NCBI RefSeq assembly: GCF_900108055.1 | Contig: NZ_FNWJ01000001.1 | Span: 186,001 to 250,000, forward strand | DNA from: Thermoleophilum album | GTDB lineage: Bacteria; Actinomycetota; Thermoleophilia; Solirubrobacterales; Thermoleophilaceae | Length of the DNA stretch: 64,000 nt | Reading direction: 5' to 3' | In this document: positions 1-10,346 of the stretch, piece after piece | Numbering within the stretch: the first letter of the stretch is position 1 | Layout of the letters: each line of letters opens with the position of its first letter | Translations under genes and position numbers: made by a program | Notes under the pieces: generated by a model | Databases searched by the model: none | Seen by the model: the letters and a program-made list of their open reading frames with translations, nothing else | What the model was told of the DNA's origin: nothing

Positions 1-489
1 GGCGGCGACCGACAAAACGAGTAGCGCTAGCCGCCGCCTCAGCAGCAGGAAAGCAGAGACCGCAACCCATACGAAAAAGAGCCCGTAAGCACTCGCGGCC
101 TGATCGTTGGCGACCGCCATCGCCACCAAAAGGCAGCCGAACAGGAGGCTCGCGAGCGTCACCCAGGTTGGGCGGCTGCGGCGGCCGAGCTGCCACAGAT
201 AGCCGCTGGCCGCGATCGCCGCAAGCGCCAGCCCCACAAGCACTGCCAGGCGCGCGTGGGGATTGCGCGGTAGCGCCAGCGACAGGAGGCCGAGAACGCC
301 GCCAGCCAGGAACAGGAGCGCCAGCATCCGCAGGCCAGTGCCGCTGGGATCGAGCAACACCGGGCGCAGATCATCGAGTGGGTTATCAGGGCGCGGGGCG
401 AGCGCTTGCTGAGTCTCTGCGCGCCTCGGATCAAGCGCCTCGCGCCCGCGCGCCAAGGCGCCGCGGCCGGGTCGGTTTGCGCGTGTCAT
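1..489 (-). CDS. Membrane protein, N-terminal part, cut by window start
   Basis: An open frame runs from an ATG at 489 to the window edge without a stop, about 163 codons. A polar N-terminus is followed by at least four hydrophobic segments. The segment ending at the window edge (FFVWVAVSAFLLLRRRLALL) closely resembles the last part of the membrane region of the next gene upstream (YTWVAVAAFLFFSGRLALL). I therefore infer a second GGDEF-type signalling protein whose catalytic part lies outside the window. The start codon overlaps the stop of the upstream gene as TGATG, so translation is probably coupled. The catalytic domain is inference; the membrane character is seen. Confidence 0.6.
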   Translation of the reverse strand, partial: MTRANRPGRGALARGREALDPRRAETQQALAPRPDNPLDDLRPVLLDPSGTGLRMLALLFLAGGVLGLLSLALPRNPHARLAVLVGLALAAIAASGYLWQLGRRSRPTWVTLASLLFGCLLVAMAVANDQAASAYGLFFVWVAVSAFLLLRRRLALLVLSVAA

Positions 490-2225
490 CACGCAAGCGC
501 CCGCAGAAGCGCCTCAACGACACGGCGGTCGAAACGCGATCCGGCCGCGGCACGCAGCTCGGCGGCAGCCTCGTCGTGGCTCATCGCGGGGCGGTAGGGG
601 CGGTCACTGGTCATCGCCTCGTAGGCATCGGCCACCGCGATGATCCGTGCTTCCAGCGGCACCTCGTCACCGTGCAGCCCGAGCGGATAGCCGGTGCCGT
701 CGAGATGCTCGTGGTGCGCGCGTACCCAGGCGCCGAGCTCACGCTGTTCGCTGACCTCCAGCATCCGCGCCCCGACGACCGGATGCGTGCGCACGAACTC
801 CCACTCTTCATCGCTCAACGGACCGGCCTTTTGCTCGACCGAGTCGGGTAGCGCGATCGTGCCGACGTCGTGGAGCAGTGCCGCGAGCCGCACCTGTTCG
901 ACCCGCTGTGCCGGCAGTCCCAGCTCGCGTGCTGTGAGCTCGGCGAACCGTGCAACTCGCCGGCAATGGCTCGCGCTGCCCGATCCCAAGCGGTCGACCG
1001 CCTCGGCAAGGTCGACCAGCGCCGCCAGCTCGACCGTCGCCCGCTCCTCCCCGCTGCGTTCCGCGGTCCGCGCCGTTTCGAGTTCCGCGCTCGAGATCAC
1101 CACGCGGTTGCGCCCCAGACGCTTCGCCGCGTACATCGCCTGGTCGGCAGCGGCGAGGAGCGCTTCGAGCGTTTCTCCGTGGACCGGATGCACCGACGCG
1201 CCGATGCTCACCGCCACCGGTCCGTATTGGTGCCTCGCAAAGTGTCGCTCGACCGCCTCGCGCAACCGCTCGGCCAGCTGGTAAGCGCCGTGCTCGTCGC
1301 AGTCGGGCGCGAGCAGCGCGAACTCCTCGCCACCGTGGCGGGCGGCAAGGTCGAACGCGCGCTTCGACCGTTCGATCACTTGGGCGATCTCGCTCAGTAC
1401 CTCGTCGCCGGCACGATGCCCGAAGCGGTCGTTGATGCGCTTGAAGCGATCGACATCGATCACGAGGACCGCCAGCGGCCGCTCGCTGCGCCGCGCACGT
1501 TCGAGCTCGACGTCGAAAACCTCTGCCAGCGCGCGCCGGGTGGCAAGACCGGTCAAGGGGTCCTTGCCGGCTGCCTCATTGAGGCGGCGTACGAGCCCGG
1601 CGACGTAATAGCGAGCCACTGAGACGAGCAAGCCCGCCCCGACCAGACTGGTCGTCGTGGCAAGCCACGCGTTCGCCGGGATCTCTCCCCGCTGCGCCAG
1701 CAGAACGCCGCCGTAGGCGGTCGCGATCAGCGCGACGTGGAGCAGCGCCAGCCGACCGGAGAAGAACAGGAAGGCGGCGACCGCTACCCAGGTGTAGGCG
1801 AGCGTTCCGTAGCCGCGCTCGGCACCCCAACCGACCACCGTGAGGGTCGCTAGGACCGTCGCCAGGATTACCGCGAGATGGGCGCGCAAGGGCGTCAAGC
1901 GCGCTTCCGATAACCACAGCGCCGCGCCGAGCGCGGCTGCGCCCGCCGCCGAAACCAAAAGCAGCGAGCGGTGCGCCGGGTGCTCGCCCGGTAAGAGCGC
2001 TGCGACTAGAGCGACCAGCGCGCCGAGCCAGGCCGCCATCGCACCGGCGGGCGCTAGGGCGCTTAAGGGCGCGATTGGCCCATCACGTAGCGCTCCCCGC
2101 AGAAGCGGACCGCGGCGCGGTGAGCGCCTGGCCGCTTCGACGATCGGCGACTCGACTTTGATCGCGACTGCCTCCTTGGTGTGGGCAGCGCCGCAAATCG
2201 GCGGGCGGGGCGCACCAGGCACCAC
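489..2225 (-). CDS. Membrane GGDEF / HD-GYP bifunctional c-di-GMP protein
   Basis: About 578 residues. Residues ~63-215 hold several hydrophobic segments. A GGDEF domain follows (~222-385) with an intact GGEEF active site and an RxxD inhibitory I-site five residues before it (RAFD). The C-terminus is an HD-GYP phosphodiesterase domain with HD (LLHDVG) and HHEHLDGTGYP. The usual HDIGK lysine is threonine here (HDVGT). The protein is expected to make and break cyclic di-GMP at the membrane. The GTG at 2225 is the longest start; GTG or ATG codons further in, for example before MAAWLG, are also possible. It overlaps the next membrane gene at TGATG, suggesting a two-gene signalling operon. Confidence 0.88.
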   Translation of the reverse strand: MVPGAPRPPICGAAHTKEAVAIKVESPIVEAARRSPRRGPLLRGALRDGPIAPLSALAPAGAMAAWLGALVALVAALLPGEHPAHRSLLLVSAAGAAALGAALWLSEARLTPLRAHLAVILATVLATLTVVGWGAERGYGTLAYTWVAVAAFLFFSGRLALLHVALIATAYGGVLLAQRGEIPANAWLATTTSLVGAGLLVSVARYYVAGLVRRLNEAAGKDPLTGLATRRALAEVFDVELERARRSERPLAVLVIDVDRFKRINDRFGHRAGDEVLSEIAQVIERSKRAFDLAARHGGEEFALLAPDCDEHGAYQLAERLREAVERHFARHQYGPVAVSIGASVHPVHGETLEALLAAADQAMYAAKRLGRNRVVISSAELETARTAERSGEERATVELAALVDLAEAVDRLGSGSASHCRRVARFAELTARELGLPAQRVEQVRLAALLHDVGTIALPDSVEQKAGPLSDEEWEFVRTHPVVGARMLEVSEQRELGAWVRAHHEHLDGTGYPLGLHGDEVPLEARIIAVADAYEAMTSDRPYRPAMSHDEAAAELRAAAGSRFDRRVVEALLRALA

Positions 2226-2241
2226 ATGCAGCGCTGCGTCG

Positions 2242-2255
2242 GGGGTATCTACCCC
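2242..2255. promoter_or_regulatory. Short perfect inverted repeat upstream of the GGDEF/HD-GYP gene
   Basis: GGGGTA-TC-TACCCC, six-base arms with a two-base centre, 17 bases upstream of the longest start of the GGDEF/HD-GYP gene. It could be an operator or part of a leader hairpin. Nothing else recognisable is seen in the 184-base gap 2226-2409 between the divergent genes. Confidence 0.3.
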
Positions 2256-2409
2256 ACGATAAAGCTGCCCCGCCCTGGCGGCCAGTGGCGTCCGTTCGCG
2301 AGTGGTCAGGCCTGCTGCGTCGGGCGGTGGGCGCGGCTGCGCCGGGCCGGCGCAGCTGCGTGCGACGATGGGTCGCGCCCGCCGCCGCGCGAGCCGCTAG
2401 CTTCGCGCC

Positions 2410-2835
2410 GTGGCCGTCTGGTTACAACGCGAGCTGGTGCTGCCCCCACGCCCGCGGGGCTTTCACCTAGTGACCGACGAGGTGCTCGCGCAGGTCCCCG
2501 AGGTACGGTCGCTGCGGGTCGGTGTGGTGCACATCTTCATCCGCCACACCTCGGCCGCGCTGACGCTCAACGAGAACGCGAGCGCCGACGTCCGTCGCGA
2601 CTTCGCTGCCTGGTTTGACCGCGCGGTCCCGGACGGGGCCCCTTATTTCTCGCACACCCTCGAAGGGCCGGACGACATGCCGGCGCACGTGAAAGCGAGC
2701 CTGCTCGGCAGCGCCGTGTCGTTCCCGGTCGCCGAGGGGCGGCCGCTTCTGGGGACTTGGCAAGGGATCTACCTCTGCGAGTTCCGCGAGCGCGGGGGCC
2801 CGCGGCGGTTGGTCGTCACCGTCTTCGGCGAATGA
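2410..2835 (+). CDS. YjbQ/UPF0047 family protein
   Basis: 141 residues, the usual length for the UPF0047/YjbQ family of small cytoplasmic beta-barrel proteins. Family hallmarks are visible: the HTSAALTLNEN stretch, a conserved H-rich centre (FSHTLEGPDDMPAHVKASLLG), and the C-terminal GTWQGIYLCEFRE. Some members have weak thiamine-phosphate synthase activity; the in vivo role is not settled. The start is GTG at 2410; no strong ribosome binding site is visible. The radical SAM gene begins 54 bases downstream on the same strand, so the two may be co-transcribed. Confidence 0.9.
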   Translation: MAVWLQRELVLPPRPRGFHLVTDEVLAQVPEVRSLRVGVVHIFIRHTSAALTLNENASADVRRDFAAWFDRAVPDGAPYFSHTLEGPDDMPAHVKASLLGSAVSFPVAEGRPLLGTWQGIYLCEFRERGGPRRLVVTVFGE

Positions 2836-2889
2836 GAGCGCTGGCAGCGAAGTGCGCCGCATGCGCCCGTCCGACCGTGCTGCGAACAT

Positions 2890-3975
2890 GTGTTCGTGCG
2901 CTGGCAATCGCTCGACGTAGCAACCGACACGCCACCCCTGCCGGGTTTCGAGGAAGTAGCGCGCGCACGTCACTTCGACGCCCCGGAGGCGCTCGACGTG
3001 ACCTTCTACGAGATCCGCGCTCGTTCACTGCTCAATCGGCTGCCCGAACGCTCGCGGATGCCGTTCCGCTGGACGATCAACCCGTATCGCGGCTGCGCCC
3101 ACGCTTGCGTTTACTGCTTCGCGCGCCCTAGCCATCGCTACCTAGACCTCGATCCTGGTCGCGATTTCGAGCGTCGGATCGTCGTCAAGGTCAACGCCCC
3201 CGAGCTTGCGCGCGCGGAGCTCGCGCGAGCGACCTGGCGACGGGAACACGTGGCCCTCGGCACCAACACCGACCCGTACCAGTGGGCCGAGTCGCGTTAC
3301 CGCCTAATGCCGGGAATTTGGCAAGCCTTGCGGGATGCCGCAACGCCGGCCTCGGTCCTCACCAAGTCGCCGCTGCTGCTCCGCGATCTGCCGCTTTTGC
3401 GGGAGCTGGCCAGCGGTCCCGGCTTCGAGGCCGGGCTTTCGATCCCGACCATCGACGAGCGCGCCTGGCGCGAGACCGAGCCGCACACGCCGCACCCGCG
3501 GGCGCGGCTCGAGGCGGTCGCCGAGCTGGTCCGGAACGGCATTCCTACGACCGTCTTGGTGGCCCCGCTAATGCCCGGTGTAAACGATCGTCCGGAACAG
3601 GTGGAGCGCATTCTCGAGGCGGCACGTGAGGCCGGCGCCACGCAAGTATCTGGCATCGCCCTCCACCTGCGCGGCGAGGTACGGGAGTTGTTCATGAGCT
3701 GGCTGCGCGAACGCCGACCGCAGCTCGTTCCGCTCTACGAACGCCTGTACGCGCGCGGCGCCTATCTGCCGAAGCAGGAGCGTGCGCGGCTGCAGCAGCT
3801 AGTGCGCTACGAGCCCGGCTCGCCGCGAACCGCTTCGAACTCGCCGGTCTCGATCTCCCGCTCGATCTCGCGTTCGATCGCTTCGCGCGAGAGCGCGGGC
3901 AGCTCACCGGTCTCGACGCGGCGTTGGATGTCTCGCTCTCGCCAGCGCCGAAACTTGAGGATCTCGAGCACGTAG
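2890..3975 (+). CDS. Rv2578c-like radical SAM protein
   Basis: 361 residues if the frame is read to its only stop. The radical SAM cluster motif CxxxCxYC lies near residue 60 (CAHACVYC), preceded by NPYRGC. The NTDPYQ stretch that follows is typical of the Rv2578c / spore-photoproduct-lyase-like group. A 4Fe-4S cluster binding S-adenosylmethionine is expected; the substrate is unknown. The GTG at 2890 is chosen because no in-frame ATG lies close by. The last ~56 residues are a Ser/Arg-rich low-complexity tail that lies antisense to the end of the WecA-like gene, so the true end may be disturbed by a frameshift or may be a read-through tail. Confidence 0.85.
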   Translation: MFVRWQSLDVATDTPPLPGFEEVARARHFDAPEALDVTFYEIRARSLLNRLPERSRMPFRWTINPYRGCAHACVYCFARPSHRYLDLDPGRDFERRIVVKVNAPELARAELARATWRREHVALGTNTDPYQWAESRYRLMPGIWQALRDAATPASVLTKSPLLLRDLPLLRELASGPGFEAGLSIPTIDERAWRETEPHTPHPRARLEAVAELVRNGIPTTVLVAPLMPGVNDRPEQVERILEAAREAGATQVSGIALHLRGEVRELFMSWLRERRPQLVPLYERLYARGAYLPKQERARLQQLVRYEPGSPRTASNSPVSISRSISRSIASRESAGSSPVSTRRWMSRSRQRRNLRISST

Positions 3976-4997
3976 ACCACGTACACGCTGGCGGCCACCG
4001 CGATCGCTCCGAACACCGCGAGCAGCGCCGCCCACCCCGGACGCAGGTGTCCCGCCTCGTCCGAGTAGGGGACGAAGCGCAGCGCCAGCGCTAGCAGGGC
4101 GAGGGAAAGCGACCACCCGTAGAGGTACATAACGGTGCGCCGCTGCGAGAAACCGATGTTCGCGAAGCGGTGGTGGAAGTGCCAGCGGTCGGGCGCGTAC
4201 ACGGGCCGGCGGTACTTGATGCGCTTGGCGATCACGAAGGTCGCGTCGGCGGCCGGTACCGCCAACACCATCAGCGGGAAGAGCAGCGCCACGACCGCCG
4301 CAGTCTTCAGAACCCCCTGGATCGCCACGCAGGCAAGGAGCAGGCCGAGCAGATTCGACCCGGCGTCGCCCATGAAGACCGAGGCGGGATGAAAGTTGTG
4401 ACGAAGGAAGCCGGCCGCGGCCCCAGCCGTGAGAGCCGCGAGCACGCCCGCCGCGTCGCGGTCGAGGGAGAGCGCCAGCACCGCGAACGTGACCGCCGCG
4501 ATCAGACAGACGCCGGCTGCAAGCCCGTCGACGCCGTCCGTCCAGTTGACGACGTTCACGACGGCGACGATCCCTAGCAGGGTCAAGGGGGGACCGGCCG
4601 GGCCGAGGTCTAGCGCCCCCAGGAAGGGCAGCGTGACGTGGTCGACATAGACCCCTGCCGCGACCGGGACGGAGGCGGCAGCCAGCTGTCCCATTAGCTT
4701 GGGCACCGGGTGCAAGTCGAAGCGGTCGTCCAGCGCCCCGAGCAACGCGATCAGCGCAGCACCCGCTAAGACCCCCAGGTACTCGCGTTGGAGCGGCAGA
4801 AAAACGAGCCCGGCAGCAATTACCGCGGCGAGAATCGCGAGTCCACCGAGTCCCGGCGTCGGGCGTTCGTGAAGGTCGCGTTCGCGCGGCACGTGGATCA
4901 CCCCCAGGCGCCGCGCCAGTCGTGCGCTAAGCGGCGTCGCGAGCCACGCGACGACCGCCGCGAGAGCAAACGCGCCGACCGCGTCCCGCACTCCCAC
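3807..4997 (-). CDS. WecA/MraY-type undecaprenyl-phosphate sugar-1-phosphate transferase
   Basis: 396 residues, integral membrane with about ten hydrophobic segments. Family motifs are present in order: an early HERPTPGLGG, DDRFDLHPVPKLMGQL, NVVNWTDGVDGLA, VFMGDAGSNLLG, and the histidine loop HFHHR. It should transfer a HexNAc-1-phosphate from UDP-sugar to undecaprenyl phosphate, starting wall teichoic-type polymer, arabinogalactan or O-polysaccharide synthesis. The HFHHR motif favours the WecA/TagO side over MraY. It follows glyA on the same strand by 57 bases, as in many Gram-positive glyA-wecA-atp arrangements. The start is GTG at 4997. The acidic C-terminal tail overlaps the radical SAM gene by 169 bases on the opposite strand. 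Confidence 0.9.
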   Translation of the reverse strand: MGVRDAVGAFALAAVVAWLATPLSARLARRLGVIHVPRERDLHERPTPGLGGLAILAAVIAAGLVFLPLQREYLGVLAGAALIALLGALDDRFDLHPVPKLMGQLAAASVPVAAGVYVDHVTLPFLGALDLGPAGPPLTLLGIVAVVNVVNWTDGVDGLAAGVCLIAAVTFAVLALSLDRDAAGVLAALTAGAAAGFLRHNFHPASVFMGDAGSNLLGLLLACVAIQGVLKTAAVVALLFPLMVLAVPAADATFVIAKRIKYRRPVYAPDRWHFHHRFANIGFSQRRTVMYLYGWSLSLALLALALRFVPYSDEAGHLRPGWAALLAVFGAIAVAASVYVVYVLEILKFRRWRERDIQRRVETGELPALSREAIEREIEREIETGEFEAVRGEPGS

Positions 4998-5054
4998 GGC
5001 GAGGGAGGCTACCGCGGGGCTTCCCTAGACCCAGCGTCCGGCGCTCGGTTTCGG

Positions 5055-6341
5055 CTAGGCAGGCGCCGCGGCCTGCGGCGAGACGTACAGCGGGTGGCGC
5101 TCAGCGAGCACGCGCACGCGCTCCCGCAGCTCGCCTTCGAGAGCAGTGTCGAAAGGCTGCGTCAGAGCGGCCGCGATGATGCGGCCGACTTCGCGGAAGT
5201 CATCGCCGACGAAGCCGCGGGTAGCGAGCGCCGGCGTACCGATGCGCACGCCCGACGAGACCATCGGCGGCCGGGGGTCGAAGGGAACGGTGTTGCGGTT
5301 GACCGTGATGCCGATCCGATGCAAGCGATCTTCAGCCTGCTTGCCGTCGAGCTCCGAGCTCCTCAAATCGACCAGCACTAGATGGACATCGGTGCCTCCC
5401 GTGAGCACGTCGAGACCACCGGCGATCAGCTCCTCGGCGAGTATCGCCGCGCCCTCACGGGTGCGGCGCTGCCGCTCGCGAAACGCCTCGCTAGCTGCGA
5501 TCCGCAGCGTCACCGCCTTGGCAGCAATGGCGTGCATCAAGGGGCCTCCCTGGATGCCCGGAAAGACCGCCGAGTCGATCTTCTTCGCTAGCTCCCCGCG
5601 GCAGAGAATCATCCCGCCGCGCGCTCCCCCGAGTGTCTTGTGAGTGGTGGTGGTGACGACGTCGGCGTAAGGCACCGGGTTCGGGTGCTCGCCAGCTGCT
5701 ACCAGACCGGCGAAGTGGGCCATGTCGACCAACAGATAGGCCCCCACCTCGTCGGCGATCTCCCGGAAGCGGGCGAAGTCGAGCTGGCGCGGGTAAGCCG
5801 ACCAGCCAGCGATGATCAGACGCGGCCGGTGTTCACGCGCGAGGCGTGCGACCTCGTCCATGTCGACCAGGAAGTCGTCTTTGCGGACGCCGTACGCGAC
5901 GACCTGGAAGTAGCGCCCTGAGAAGTTGAGGCGCATGCCGTGCGTCAGGTGACCGCCGTGGTCGAGCTTCATGCCGAGGATCGTGTCGCCCGCTTCGAGC
6001 AGCGCCATGTAGACGGCGGTGTTGGCCTGGGCGCCAGCGTGCGGCTGCACGTTCGCGTGCTCGGCCCCAAACAACGCCTTCGCTCGCTCGATCGCCAGCG
6101 ACTCAGCCACGTCGACGTGTTCGCAGCCCCCGTAGTAGCGGCGCCCGGGATACCCCTCCGCGTACTTGTTGGTGAGGACCGAACCCTGGCAATCGAGCAC
6201 CGCGCGCGGGACGAAGTTCTCGGAAGCGATCATCTCGAGCGTCGACTCCTGACGCGCTCGCTCAGCGCGCAGCGCGGCCGCTAGCTCGGGGTCGACCTCC
6301 TCCAGTGGACGCTGAAAGAAATCCGCAGGCAGATCCGCCAT
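5055..6341 (-). CDS. glyA: Serine hydroxymethyltransferase
   Basis: 428 residues, full length for a bacterial SHMT. It interconverts serine and glycine with tetrahydrofolate and supplies one-carbon units in the cytoplasm. Visible features are the N-terminal [21 protein letters not shown], the pyridoxal-phosphate lysine in [14 protein letters not shown], and the C-terminal [10 protein letters not shown]. The start is ATG at 6341. It lies 28 bases downstream of the tsaC-like gene in the translation block, a common genomic association. Confidence 0.97.
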   Translation of the reverse strand: MADLPADFFQRPLEEVDPELAAALRAERARQESTLEMIASENFVPRAVLDCQGSVLTNKYAEGYPGRRYYGGCEHVDVAESLAIERAKALFGAEHANVQPHAGAQANTAVYMALLEAGDTILGMKLDHGGHLTHGMRLNFSGRYFQVVAYGVRKDDFLVDMDEVARLAREHRPRLIIAGWSAYPRQLDFARFREIADEVGAYLLVDMAHFAGLVAAGEHPNPVPYADVVTTTTHKTLGGARGGMILCRGELAKKIDSAVFPGIQGGPLMHAIAAKAVTLRIAASEAFRERQRRTREGAAILAEELIAGGLDVLTGGTDVHLVLVDLRSSELDGKQAEDRLHRIGITVNRNTVPFDPRPPMVSSGVRIGTPALATRGFVGDDFREVGRIIAAALTQPFDTALEGELRERVRVLAERHPLYVSPQAAAPA

Positions 6342-6369
6342 CGCCGGGACGGTACCACCGCCCCGCGAC

Positions 6370-7008
6370 CTAACGACCGAGTGCGCGCGCGACCTCGCCT
6401 TCGGGAACCGCGCCCTGCCGAACGATCCGCCAACGCCCCTCGCGCTCGTACTCGGTGAGGTCGATCACGGTCGAGGGTGTGCCCGGGAGCACGCCGCCGT
6501 CGAGAGCCAGATCGACGGCCGCCAGGATGCTCGGATCGACCTCGTCGATGCTCCGAGCGTCGCGCCCACCGGACGGGTTAGCGCTGGACTGCAGCACGCA
6601 CACCCCGACTCCGGAAAGCGGCGCCAGACGCCCGACGAGTCGCGGCACCCGCAGCCCCAGTACCTGCGGTCGCGGCCCACAGGCCAGCGGGTAGCGGCGA
6701 TCGGGGTTCGGCAAAAGCAGCGTTACGCCACCGGGCAGCAACCGTTCGCAGGCGGCACGAGTGCGCGGACCGAGGAAGCCAAGCTCCGCGAGAGCGTGCT
6801 CGCGCGAGAAAAACATCACCGCCGACGGTTTCGCAGGAGGTCTGCCTTTGATCTCGTAGAGGCGCTCGACAGCTCGTGCGTCCTCGGGATCGCAGGCCAA
6901 CCCGTAGACGGTGTCAGCGGGAAACAAGACGACGCCGCCGCTGCGCAGCGCGCGTTCGAACTCGGCTATCGCCTCGGGATCGTCCGTGTTTCTCACTGTT
7001 GTCGCCAT
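6370..7008 (-). CDS. tsaC: L-threonylcarbamoyladenylate synthase (Sua5/YrdC/TsaC family)
   Basis: 212 residues, a single YrdC domain. It makes threonylcarbamoyl-AMP from threonine, bicarbonate and ATP for the t6A modification of ANN-decoding tRNAs. Seen motifs are [15 protein letters not shown], the nucleotide-binding [12 protein letters not shown], and SSANPSGG. No C-terminal Sua5 domain is present, hence the TsaC naming. It lies 30 bases downstream of prmC, matching the frequent prfA-prmC-tsaC order. Confidence 0.93.
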   Translation of the reverse strand: MATTVRNTDDPEAIAEFERALRSGGVVLFPADTVYGLACDPEDARAVERLYEIKGRPPAKPSAVMFFSREHALAELGFLGPRTRAACERLLPGGVTLLLPNPDRRYPLACGPRPQVLGLRVPRLVGRLAPLSGVGVCVLQSSANPSGGRDARSIDEVDPSILAAVDLALDGGVLPGTPSTVIDLTEYEREGRWRIVRQGAVPEGEVARALGR

Positions 7009-7038
7009 CGCCGTGTCTGTCGGAGCTAGAGCGCGTGT

Positions 7039-7902
7039 TTAGGGAACGAAGCCGACGGTAACCCGCGGGTGACCGGCCAAATCGCAAAGGGTCTGGGGCT
7101 CGCGAAGAAGCGCTCGCACCTCGTCCGCTTGGTGCGGTGCGTGCTCGAGGGCCATCCGTTGCCCGCGGGGCGCGACCGCGACGAGCGCGGCGATCAGCTC
7201 GCTGCCGTGCGGCCCGGCAACCAGCGCCGAGCGCGGCTCGTAGAGACGAATCTCCGGTGCCAGTTCTGTCCACTCGTGCTCGGCGACGTACGGCAGGTTG
7301 GCGACCACGAGGTCGGCGCGGTCGCCACCTTCACGCCGCAGACGTGGCGGCAAGAGGTCGGCGACCTCGAAGAACACGGGCAGCCCGAGGCGCTGGGCGT
7401 TTTCGCGCGCGACCGCGATCGCGGCCGGCGCGCTGTCGGAGGCGGAGATCCGCAGGTCCGGACGCTCCGCCGCCAGCGCGAGCGCTACGGCTCCCGAGCC
7501 GGTGCCGACATCGTGAACCGCTCCGCCCGCAGGCGTGCCGAGAGCTACCTCCACCAAGAGCTCGGTTTCCGGCCGTGGCACCAGCACCCGCCGGTCGATC
7601 GTTAGCTCGATCGTGCGGAACGCCCGTCGGCCAATGATGTACGCGAGCGGCTCCCGGCGCTCGCGACGTACCAGCCACTGCTCAAGCAGGGGCCGCGCCT
7701 CGACGGGAACTTCCAGCTCCGGGTTGGCCACAACCTCCCACCGCTCCCGTCCCAGCGCGGCGGCCACCAGCAGTTCCGCGTCGAGGCGCGGACTCGCGCA
7801 ACCGGCGCGCGCGAGTCGCGCCACCGCGGTGCTGAGGAACTCACTCACCGACACTGTCGGCGGCGAGTCGCTCGGCGAGGAAACGGTCACCCCCTGCGAC
7901 AT
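7039..7902 (-). CDS. prmC: Release factor glutamine methyltransferase
   Basis: About 287 residues from the ATG at 7902 (MSQGVTV). This start is chosen because the longer frame would overlap the end of prfA. It methylates the GGQ glutamine of peptide release factors. The N-terminal helical domain is followed by a class I SAM fold with VHDVGTGSGAVALALA (motif I). The catalytic motif, usually NPPY, reads NLPY here. The C-terminal EHAPHQADEV region is typical. It starts 14 bases after prfA. Confidence 0.93.
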   Translation of the reverse strand: MSQGVTVSSPSDSPPTVSVSEFLSTAVARLARAGCASPRLDAELLVAAALGRERWEVVANPELEVPVEARPLLEQWLVRRERREPLAYIIGRRAFRTIELTIDRRVLVPRPETELLVEVALGTPAGGAVHDVGTGSGAVALALAAERPDLRISASDSAPAAIAVARENAQRLGLPVFFEVADLLPPRLRREGGDRADLVVANLPYVAEHEWTELAPEIRLYEPRSALVAGPHGSELIAALVAVAPRGQRMALEHAPHQADEVRALLREPQTLCDLAGHPRVTVGFVP

Positions 7903-7915
7903 GCCCCGCAAGCGC

Positions 7916-8971
<1,056 letters not shown>

Positions 8972-9086
8972 CGGCGCTGAGCTTAGGCGCGCCAAAGCGT
9001 CGCGCGCTCGCGGGGTGTACTCACAGGCTGCGCTCACCGGCGGCCCGTTGGGCGAGCGCTGAACGCTCCGCGCGCGACCGGCGGCG

Positions 9087-10280
9087 CTACGCGGCGACTT
9101 CGATACCGACCGCTCGTCCGCGCAGACGGGCCGCCGCCTCGTAGGGGTTTTCGCGCGCCAAGACTGCCTTGAGCGCGGCGATCGCTACCTCGAGTTGCCG
9201 TTCGTCGGGTTCACGGGTGGTGAGCCGCTGGAGCTGCAACCCGGGCCACATGAGGGCGCGCGCGAGGGGACGCTGACGGTTGCGACCCATCCACCGAATC
9301 ACCTCGAAGGCGATCCCGGCCACCAGCGGAATACCGACGATCCGGCTCGCGAACAGCCAGTGCCAGTCGAGTTTTCCGAGCGGCGCGAAGACGACGATCG
9401 CGACGATCACGACGAGCAGCAGGAAGCTGGTTCCGCAGCGCGGGTGCAGGCGGGAGAAGCGGGCGGCCGAGCGCGGCTCGAGCGGCGCGCCGGCCTCGTA
9501 GCAGGCGATCACTTTGTGCTCAGCGCCGTGGTAGGCGAAGACTCGCTGGAGGTCCGGCAGCAGCGAGATCGCCCAGAGGTAGGCGATCAAAATCGCGACC
9601 CGCAGCAACTTCTCGACGATCACGAAGGCGAGCCCGCTGCCGAGCCCACCGCCGAGGAGCTTGGCGAGCGTGGCGGGCAGCAGGAAGAACAGGCCGACGG
9701 CCAGAGCGAGCGAAAAAGCGACCGTTCCGGCCCATGCGGTGCGTGAGATCGCGCGCTCCTCAGGACGGTCCGCGGCGAGCGCCTGCCCGTCGCGCAAGAC
9801 CGGCGGGTCCGTCTGCCGCTCGTCGCCCGACGGCGTCGGATCGAGCGCGCGCCCTTCAGCGACCGCTGCTTGCGCCTCCGCCGAGATGCCGAGCGCGCGC
9901 AGACCCAAGGCGAGGGACTGCACGAGCGCGACCACGCCGCGCACGATCGGCAGACGAAGCCACCTTCGCTGAGCGGCAGGGGAAGCCAGCTCGTGGCACC
10001 AGATGCGGATCGGCCCGGGATCGCCAGAGGGATCGGTAGCGCTCGGATCGGCGAGTCGCACGGCCACCGCCCAGTGCCCGACGCCGCGCATCATCACCCC
10101 TTCGAGCACCGCCTGCCCCCCGACCGGCGCATCGAGTTGCGGACGGTTTGCAACGGTGGCCGCCTCTGTTGCCCGCTCCTCGGCCGCCGCGACGGCTGCT
10201 ACCGCCTGGCCGGCATCACCTCGACTGGAAGACGCTCTCGTCACTGGCGACACACTCCGGTTCGCCCATCGTAGAGGCAT
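9087..10280 (-). CDS. YqhQ-like DUF1385 membrane protein
   Basis: About 397 residues if started at the ATG at 10280; a GTG some 30 bases further in is equally possible. The family signature [14 protein letters not shown] opens the conserved part. Two hydrophobic clusters follow, then [16 protein letters not shown] and [14 protein letters not shown], all typical of DUF1385/YqhQ. Members are multi-pass membrane proteins of unknown function that often lie next to prfA, as here (115 bases upstream). The 'metal-dependent enzyme' name sometimes used in databases has no support that I can see beyond conserved histidines. Confidence 0.88.
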   Translation of the reverse strand: MPLRWANRSVSPVTRASSSRGDAGQAVAAVAAAEERATEAATVANRPQLDAPVGGQAVLEGVMMRGVGHWAVAVRLADPSATDPSGDPGPIRIWCHELASPAAQRRWLRLPIVRGVVALVQSLALGLRALGISAEAQAAVAEGRALDPTPSGDERQTDPPVLRDGQALAADRPEERAISRTAWAGTVAFSLALAVGLFFLLPATLAKLLGGGLGSGLAFVIVEKLLRVAILIAYLWAISLLPDLQRVFAYHGAEHKVIACYEAGAPLEPRSAARFSRLHPRCGTSFLLLVVIVAIVVFAPLGKLDWHWLFASRIVGIPLVAGIAFEVIRWMGRNRQRPLARALMWPGLQLQRLTTREPDERQLEVAIAALKAVLARENPYEAAARLRGRAVGIEVAA

Positions 10281-10346
10281 CCGCTGGCGATCCACCGCGG
10301 GCGCCGACGCCTCGCACCGGCGTCGTTCGGTGCATGATTGAGGCGG

